The position numbers and the translations under genes were made by a program. Below the pieces are notes generated by a model. That model made no database searches and was not told the origin of the DNA. It saw only the letters and a list, made by a program, of their open reading frames with translations. This document shows positions 59,801-64,000 of a stretch of DNA of 64,000 nucleotides, in pieces (within the stretch, counting starts at the first letter, position 1; each line of letters opens with the position of its first letter). Origin of the DNA: Streptomyces uncialis (lineage in GTDB: Bacteria; Actinomycetota; Actinomycetes; Streptomycetales; Streptomycetaceae); NCBI RefSeq assembly GCF_036250755.1, contig NZ_CP109583.1:1054001-1118000 (forward strand), read 5' to 3'.

Positions 59801-61138
59801 CGCGTGCCCGTCCAGCGGACGGACGATCGCCTCGCGCAGCTGCGTCCGCATCATCGGCTGCACCACCACGGAGGTGGTGTCCCACGCGGTACGGAGGTGG
59901 GGCAGCTGCTCGATCTGCCGCAGGAAGTCGATCCGGGTGACGACCACGGCCTGGGCGGGACGGCTGCCGTCCGTGCGGCGGGCCGTCAGCACTCCGAGCA
60001 TGGCGTCCAGCCGGCGGGCCGTGCCGGGCGCGTCCGCGAGCAGCGTCTCGAACTGGTCGGCCACCAGCACCAGCCGGGACCGTCCGCCGTGGCGGGCCAG
60101 TGTCCGCTCCACGGCGGTTCGGATGCCCTGCTCGTCGGTGAGCTGCCGGGCCAGTGCCGACCAGCGGTCGTGCCAGCCCGCCCGCATGGTGTCCGTGTCC
60201 CCCGCCGAGGCCAGGGCCCAGGCCAGCAGTTCCTCGGCGGTGAGGCGCAGCCCGTGGGGCAGTCGGGCGATCACGTACCGCTCGCTGTCGAGGTGTGCGA
60301 GCAGACCGGCGCCGACCAGCGAGGACTTGCCGACGCCGGAGGGGCCGAACACCGGCAGGACGGGTACCCGCTGGTGTTCGAGGAGTTCGGTGAGCCGTTG
60401 GGTCTCCAGCGTACGGCCGTGGAAGACGGCGCGGTCCTGCTCGGTGAACGGCAGCAGTTCGCGGTAGGGGCTGTCCGCCAGCAGCCTTCCGCGCAGTTGC
60501 GGCCACTCACGGGTGAGGGACTCGACGGTGAGCGCGTAGCCGGTCCGGCGTCGCTGGTCCCCCTCCACGGCGACGACGACGCCGATGACTCCGCCGTACT
60601 CGTCGTCCCACACCGGCGCCCCGCTGAAGCCGCCCGCCAGCGGGAACGGGGCGTCCTCGTCGCAGGTCAGCTGCCACCAGCCGGTGCCCTCGCGGCCCTC
60701 CACGGTGCCGCGGGTCCAGATCCCGGCGTCCTTGCCGCCGCCCCGGCCCGGGAACTTCGGGAAGCCGAACGCCCGCCAGCGGTGCCCGGCCAGGTTCTCC
60801 GCCGCCACGATCCGCAGGGGCAGCGCACCCGGCGGGGGCTCGGCGTCCAGCCGCAGGACGGCGACATCACCACTGCTGTCGGCGGCCACGGGAACGCTGA
60901 AGTGCACGGAGGCCGTGGCCTCGGGGCGACCGGGCAGCAGCGGGAAGTCGAGGGTGACCGGAAGGGATTCCGGCAGCGGTGCGTCGTCCCGGAGGCCCGC
61001 GGTGGAAGCCACGACATGGGCGCAGGTGAGCAGCAGCCGGTCGGGGATCAGGAACGCCACCCCGACCGGGCGGCCGTCGTGCAGCACCCGGGCCGTCCCG
61101 CGCTCCCACGCGGATTCCGGCTCGCCCGGGGGCGTCAC
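56840..61138 (-). CDS. Trypsin-STAND NTPase-WD40 protein (nSTAND1 type)
   Basis: A 1432-residue conflict-type protein. Residues 1-210: trypsin-like protease with a complete triad (His41 in LTCAHVV, Asp91 in SSGDVAVL, Ser172 in GGFSGAP). Residues 230-650: STAND NTPase (Walker A GPSGVGKSS at about 265-273, Walker B-like LVLVADQFE). A membrane helix follows at about 660-685 (VLAGFAVLTVLGLVAAGLAM), then 15 WD40 repeats (FSPDGRTLASSGNDGTARLWD-like), and a tail with LTEREWRRYLPDG. STAND proteins oligomerise after the repeats sense a ligand and then trigger the effector, here the protease. GTG 61138 overlaps the Trypco1 stop by 4 bases. Confidence 0.94.
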   Translation of the reverse strand: MTPPGEPESAWERGTARVLHDGRPVGVAFLIPDRLLLTCAHVVASTAGLRDDAPLPESLPVTLDFPLLPGRPEATASVHFSVPVAADSSGDVAVLRLDAEPPPGALPLRIVAAENLAGHRWRAFGFPKFPGRGGGKDAGIWTRGTVEGREGTGWWQLTCDEDAPFPLAGGFSGAPVWDDEYGGVIGVVVAVEGDQRRRTGYALTVESLTREWPQLRGRLLADSPYRELLPFTEQDRAVFHGRTLETQRLTELLEHQRVPVLPVFGPSGVGKSSLVGAGLLAHLDSERYVIARLPHGLRLTAEELLAWALASAGDTDTMRAGWHDRWSALARQLTDEQGIRTAVERTLARHGGRSRLVLVADQFETLLADAPGTARRLDAMLGVLTARRTDGSRPAQAVVVTRIDFLRQIEQLPHLRTAWDTTSVVVQPMMRTQLREAIVRPLDGHAGVRFADGLVELLLRDTPPGPAALPMLEYALSLLWERQERGLLTTTAYQELGGVEGALTRNAEHRLWDWADGAERQALERIFIQLVRPGEELDAGERGPDTRRVAARTQFSAGDWALIHRLASTRLVVVTRRPTGRDTAELAHQALVEKWPRLRGWVEENREFRGWQEGLRRSLRAWQELGHPPELALGGEQIARARRWIGVRGAEIPAEETGFVEASDQIQQRLVRRRRTVLAGFAVLTVLGLVAAGLAMFNARSGSEQRALAATRSLTEQSRRYAGSDPALAARLALAAQRVSPTPETRAQLLSTVSSPLRATLPGHTGEVRSVAFSPDGRTLASSGNDGTARLWDVAGRRQSASLDGRTSQVHTAAFSPDGRTLVTSHDGWKAQLWDTRTRKRTAVLTGAGRPAVFSPDGDTIATGARQGKVLLWDARTHRRTGELQAHGDDGSWAAPLAFSPDGRTLAVIVNGLGTSADDKAAVQLWDVGQKRRTTTLKGHTGQIRSLAFSPDGETLATRASDGVTLLWDPRGQRSPVRLSDYNGTGSALAFSPDGRTLASGGQDRSVRLWDVRARTAMVMLTSHTGPVNALAFSPDGTVLASGSEDATVRLWDMRAGRPRAAFAGPGGSGSPAAYSPDGKVLATGDGDGTVHLRDARTRRTLGRLTGHTGEVNWVRFSPDGRYVAASGDDGTAVLLWDVRTRRRLASLDGHRSPVQRVLFSPDGHTLATSSYIDRTTRLWSLRTYQQLASFPSAVTWSAFSPDSGTFVTGGRESSSVRLWDARTHQHLGDLDGPTGMVGFVVFSPDGRTLAAAGWGGRLWLWDVRHRRLTATVKGHADAAESVAFTPDGKTLASIGRDAAVRLWDVRTLRRLATLNGHVGAVRSAVVSPDGRTLATTGDDRTVRLWDLRTHRQLALLTGHTGATRSAVFAPDGKTLTTTSGADRTAREWDTAAFGDLATLTGEACAIAGRSLTEREWRRYLPDGVAYRRICP

Positions 61139-61461
61139 GCGCCGCTCTCGGGGCGGTCCCACTCCAGCTCCAGCTTGATGTGCGCCTCCCCGGACCCCTT
61201 CGCCACGACCAGGCCAGCCTCCGCCGTGAGCCGCAGTCCGAACTCCGCACGGATGTGATCAGGACTGCGCGGCAGGTCCGCCAGCCGTGTCAGCATCGTC
61301 GCGGCCACCCGCTGCACCCGGGCCATGCCCGACTCGAACGTCTCGGCGGACGCCCCGAAGAGTTCGTCACCGCGGCTCGCCCGGATCACTCCGGCGCCCT
61401 GCTCGGCGGGCAACTCGACGACGAAGACCTCACCGTCTTCGAAAGGGACACTCAGATACAC
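61135..61461 (-). CDS. Trypco1 (CU044_2847) family protein
   Basis: A 108-residue protein of the trypsin-co-occurring domain 1 type: MYLSVPFEDGEVFVVEL, a central RVAATMLTRLADL helix, then EFGLRLTAEAGLVVAKGSGEAHIKLELEW. The EFGxxLTAEAG stretch is the hallmark. In reported bacterial conflict systems this domain occurs with trypsin-STAND proteins and may be the cofactor or protease target. GTG 61461 has GGTGAGG seven bases upstream. GTGA overlap couples it to the large gene, indicating a fixed ratio of the two products. Confidence 0.88.
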   Translation of the reverse strand: MYLSVPFEDGEVFVVELPAEQGAGVIRASRGDELFGASAETFESGMARVQRVAATMLTRLADLPRSPDHIRAEFGLRLTAEAGLVVAKGSGEAHIKLELEWDRPESGA

Positions 61462-61485
61462 GTGACGACCTCACCATTGCTTCAT

Positions 61486-61512
61486 CAACTCTCCTCGCAC
61501 ATAGGGGAGTTG
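61486..61512. promoter_or_regulatory. Inverted repeat in the leader of the Trypco1-STAND operon
   Basis: CAACTCTCC and GGGGAGTTG (one G-U-type mismatch) flank nine bases, 25 bases upstream of the Trypco1 start. It could be an operator or an mRNA hairpin. Confidence 0.45.
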
Positions 61513-61702
61513 CGTTTGTACGCCTTCGGAGCCAGTCATGGTAGCCGCGATCCCCGGCCGCGAACCCTTTTCCGGCATTCCCGAGCTATGTGTGACGAAT
61601 CCATGCGGATCCCGTGAAGGGTGAAGGCGCTTGCCGCAGGAGTGGCGTGAGCGGTCGGAAGCGTCCAGGACCGCGTTCGGCGCGGCCTCACCGGTGGGGT
61701 CC

Positions 61703-63610
61703 TCAGCCCCAGGGGTCGATCTCCTGGAGGCACAGATTGATCGCCTCCTGCTTGTCGTCGCTCGTCCAGCCCAGCGCCACACCGCCGACACAGCCCGGCG
61801 CGTCGACCGACAGCACCTTGTACGTCTTGTCCCACGGAACGGGGAAGTCGCAGGGCTCGACGTAGGCGGTGCCCTTGCCGCCGTCCTCGATACGGACGCA
61901 GTCGCCCGCCTCGGCCGTGAAAATGTCCTGCGAGTGGACCGTCGAGTAGAGGACGAACCCGGCGATCAGGACGAGGGCGATCCAGCCGAGACACCCCGCC
62001 CCGTCGCCGCCGCTCTGCGGGGCCGTGGTCGCGGACGGGGGCGTCGGCTTCGGGGGCGCCGTCGGGCCGGGTTTCGGGGTCGGCTTCGCGTGCGGCCCCG
62101 GGGTCGGCTTCGGGCCCTTCGCCGCTCCGGACTTCGCCGGTGCCTTGGTCGCCGCCTTGGCCTGCGGCTTCGGCTTGGCCTTCGCCCTGAGGTCCTTGGG
62201 GCCCTTGGAGTTCTTGGGGTCCTTGGCGGCGGACGCGGCGGCCTTCGGCCGTCTCAGCACCGCCACCGGGTCGCCGACCCGTACGGTCCCCCCGGCCACC
62301 GGGCCGGTCTCCCGCAGTTCACCCGCCGCCGGGGAGACGACCCGCGCGCGCTGCCGCCCGTCGGTCACGGACAGAAGCGTCTCGCCCGCCGCTACCGTGT
62401 CCCCCGGCCGCCTGTGCCAGCGGACCACCGTCACCCGGTCCGCCCGCGCCAGTTCCCCCGGTAACGCGGGCAGCGCCACCGGTACGATCCGGTCCGCGCT
62501 CGCCCTCCTCGCGTACAGCGCGCCCATCGCGTCGGCGGCCTCGGCCAGCAGCGCCCCTCGCAACCGCTCGTCCACCGGGTCCGGGTCCACCACGGGTTCG
62601 CCCACCGGGACCGGGTCGCGTCCCGGGTCGTCCACCGGAGCCCGGCCCGCACCCGGTCCGTCGACCTCGGCCCGGCCCGCACCCGGCTCGTCCGCCCTGG
62701 CCCGGCCCACGACCGGCTCGTCCATGATCCAGGTCGCGGCCAGCGCACCCCGTTCCACGATCATCGTGGCGATCCGATCGGGGTTGCGGCGCGCGGCGGG
62801 GGTGTACGACTCCGTCGCCGCCGCGAACCGCTCCAGCAGTTGGGCCGCCGTGGGCCGTTGCGCCGGGTCCTTGAGCAGGCACGGCACCAGCAGGTCTGCG
62901 AGCGTGGGCGGGACATCGGTCAGGTCGGGTTCTTCGTGGATGAGGCGGTGCAGGACGGCGAACGTCGTACCGCCGCCGAACGGGGCGCGTCCGGTCACGG
63001 CGTGGACCAGCAGGCTCGCCAGGCTGAACACATCGGACTCCGTGCCCGCTTCACCGTCCGTGACCTGTTCCGGCGACATGAACGCGGGGGTGCCGATCAC
63101 GCCTTGCGCGGTGAGGCGGGTGGCCGCGTCGAGGGCCCGGGCGATCCCGAAGTCGATGATGCGGGGGCCGTCCTCGGCGAAGATGACGTTCCCGGGCTTG
63201 AGGTCGCGGTGGACCAGGCCGTGGGAGTGGATCGCGGTGAGCCCCTCGGCGAGTCCGGCGCCGAGCGCGGCCACCGTCCCGACCGGCAACGGCCCATGGG
63301 CGTCCACCGCCTCCTGCAACGACGGTCCGGGTACGTACGCCGTCGCCAGCCACGGCGCGTCGGCCGTCGTGTCGGCGTCGACCACCATCGCCGTGTAGAA
63401 GCCGCCGACCTGCCGCGCCGCCGCCACCTCGACGGCGAACCGGCGCCGGAACTCCGGGTCCTTCGCGAGATGCGGCCGTACGACCTTGACGGCGACCAGC
63501 CGCCCGCCCCGCGAGCGACCCAGATACACATCCCCCATGCCCCCGCCGCCCAGTTGTCCCAGCAGGACGTACGGGCCTATCCGGGAGTCCGACCACAGCG
63601 CTTCGGGCAT
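61703..63610 (-). CDS. Membrane Ser/Thr protein kinase with lipoyl-like domain
   Basis: A 635-residue protein. Kinase domain (1-265): Gly loop LGQLGGGGMGDVYLG, Lys in VAVKVV, HRDLKPGN, DFG in IIDFGIAR and GTPAFMSPEQ. A Pro/Asp/Gly linker follows, then a lipoyl/biotinyl-like segment (about 385-450: VVRWHRRPGDTVAAGETLL, ending RVGDPVAVLRR) without the modified Lys, a Lys/Pro/Ala-rich stretch, one membrane helix (GWIALVLIAGFVLYSTV) and a C-terminal outside domain with four Cys. Penicillin-binding PASTA repeats are absent. It is the same strand as the STAND operon, 241 bases upstream of it. Start ATG 63610. Confidence 0.93.
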   Translation of the reverse strand: MPEALWSDSRIGPYVLLGQLGGGGMGDVYLGRSRGGRLVAVKVVRPHLAKDPEFRRRFAVEVAAARQVGGFYTAMVVDADTTADAPWLATAYVPGPSLQEAVDAHGPLPVGTVAALGAGLAEGLTAIHSHGLVHRDLKPGNVIFAEDGPRIIDFGIARALDAATRLTAQGVIGTPAFMSPEQVTDGEAGTESDVFSLASLLVHAVTGRAPFGGGTTFAVLHRLIHEEPDLTDVPPTLADLLVPCLLKDPAQRPTAAQLLERFAAATESYTPAARRNPDRIATMIVERGALAATWIMDEPVVGRARADEPGAGRAEVDGPGAGRAPVDDPGRDPVPVGEPVVDPDPVDERLRGALLAEAADAMGALYARRASADRIVPVALPALPGELARADRVTVVRWHRRPGDTVAAGETLLSVTDGRQRARVVSPAAGELRETGPVAGGTVRVGDPVAVLRRPKAAASAAKDPKNSKGPKDLRAKAKPKPQAKAATKAPAKSGAAKGPKPTPGPHAKPTPKPGPTAPPKPTPPSATTAPQSGGDGAGCLGWIALVLIAGFVLYSTVHSQDIFTAEAGDCVRIEDGGKGTAYVEPCDFPVPWDKTYKVLSVDAPGCVGGVALGWTSDDKQEAINLCLQEIDPWG

Positions 63611-63926
63611 GAGGGCAGTCTGATCGGTAGGGGCGGCCTCGGCACGCCCTTCCGGAAAACGGACCGGGTTCCTGGAACACGGTTTCGGCTTGCCGAACAC
63701 AGGTCGAGGGACACCCGGACGCGCGTCCGCCGGGGACCATCGCCATCCGTGGGCGGAGCCCGCCGGGCCCGCCGAGCCCGGCAGGTCCACGACCGCCGCT
63801 GTCCGCCGGTGGTCCGGGAGCCTCCGCCCCCGGGTCGGCCGGTCACCCGTCCCGTACCAGGGCCCCCGCCCCGGGCCCTGGATCGGTACGGCGCTTACGT
63901 CCGCGGCACCGCCCGGCCGCGTTCCG
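63611..63926. other. Gap upstream of the kinase gene
   Basis: No gene is seen in 316 bases. It should hold the kinase promoter and contains the hairpin at 63857-63881. Confidence 0.5.
63857..63881. terminator. Hairpin after the gene at the window edge
   Basis: An 8-bp stem CCAGGGCC/GGCCCTGG (63857-63864 with 63874-63881) and a 9-base loop, 46 bases beyond the partial gene's stop codon. Confidence 0.55.
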
Positions 63927-64000
63927 TCAGCCGAACGGGGAGAACGCGCGCTCCTCCCGCGCGGACTGCGAGCGTTGCAGTCCGCTCCAGTCCAGGGCGT
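63927..64000 (-). CDS. C-terminal end of a gene cut by the window edge
   Basis: An open frame enters from the right edge and ends at TGA 63927. The readable end is LDWSGLQRSQSAREERAFSP followed by Phe-Gly. Third-position GC is 21 of 23 codons, typical of coding DNA here, and a hairpin follows the stop. Too short to identify. Confidence 0.5.
   Translation of the reverse strand, partial: ALDWSGLQRSQSAREERAFSPFG

Noticed and set aside
59258..61258. A long plus-strand frame opposite the STAND gene
   Set aside because: Shadow frame; the minus strand carries complete protease, NTPase and WD40 motifs.

Overview
The window is chromosomal DNA of a Streptomyces or close actinomycete. GC content is very high with near-saturated GC at third codon positions, GTG and TTG starts and 4-base ATGA/GTGA gene overlaps are common, and several small families are typical of Streptomyces (CsbD, DUF5133-, DUF6131- and DUF6479-like). 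No rRNA, tRNA, insertion sequence, prophage or CRISPR array was seen.

Layout. (1) 0.15-7.4 kb: a secreted 2104-residue RHS/YD-repeat protein with a very basic 135-residue C-terminal tip, followed by a small acidic gene that is its likely immunity partner. A strong hairpin separates the two, and a Crp-like palindrome lies upstream. (2) 7.4-12.6 kb: cupin, CsbD, a methyltransferase/CDGSH/diiron-oxidase operon, small membrane proteins and a SigB/SigF-type sigma factor. (3) 12.7-16.4 kb: a P450/ferredoxin pair divergent from a TetR regulator over a clear palindromic operator, then a subtilase whose oxyanion-hole Asn appears to be Gly. (4) 16.5-20.6 kb: a two-component system with a membrane protein, and a Fic-like toxin with a ribbon-helix-helix antitoxin. 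(5) 20.6-26 kb: a minus-strand group of HAD phosphatase, MfnB-type furan phosphate synthase, aldehyde dehydrogenase, zinc alcohol dehydrogenase and carboxyl-methyltransferase-like enzyme, which may form a furan biosynthesis pathway.

(6) 26.9-52.9 kb: a large catabolic island. It holds a Rieske ring-hydroxylating dioxygenase (alpha, beta) with its own ferredoxin and reductase, an extradiol dioxygenase fused to a Dabb domain, an M20-like protein, a cupin, an HpaI-type aldolase, two amidohydrolases, a fumarylacetoacetase-family hydrolase, an alcohol dehydrogenase, a methyltransferase, a glyoxalase-fold protein, a four-gene BMP-type ABC importer, an aldehyde dehydrogenase with a divergent zinc alcohol dehydrogenase, and a self-sufficient P450-reductase fusion. 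The one regulator seen is of the IclR family. A motif with core GTCTCGCATT recurs in the main promoters, so the operons look like one regulon for uptake and breakdown of an unidentified nitrogen-containing aromatic or heterocyclic compound.

(7) 53-64 kb: a SpoIIE-type phosphatase, an SDR enzyme, a MarR regulator, and a Trypco1 protein translationally coupled to a trypsin-STAND-NTPase-WD40 protein (a conflict or defence-type architecture). These are followed by a membrane Ser/Thr kinase with a lipoyl-like domain and the end of one further gene.
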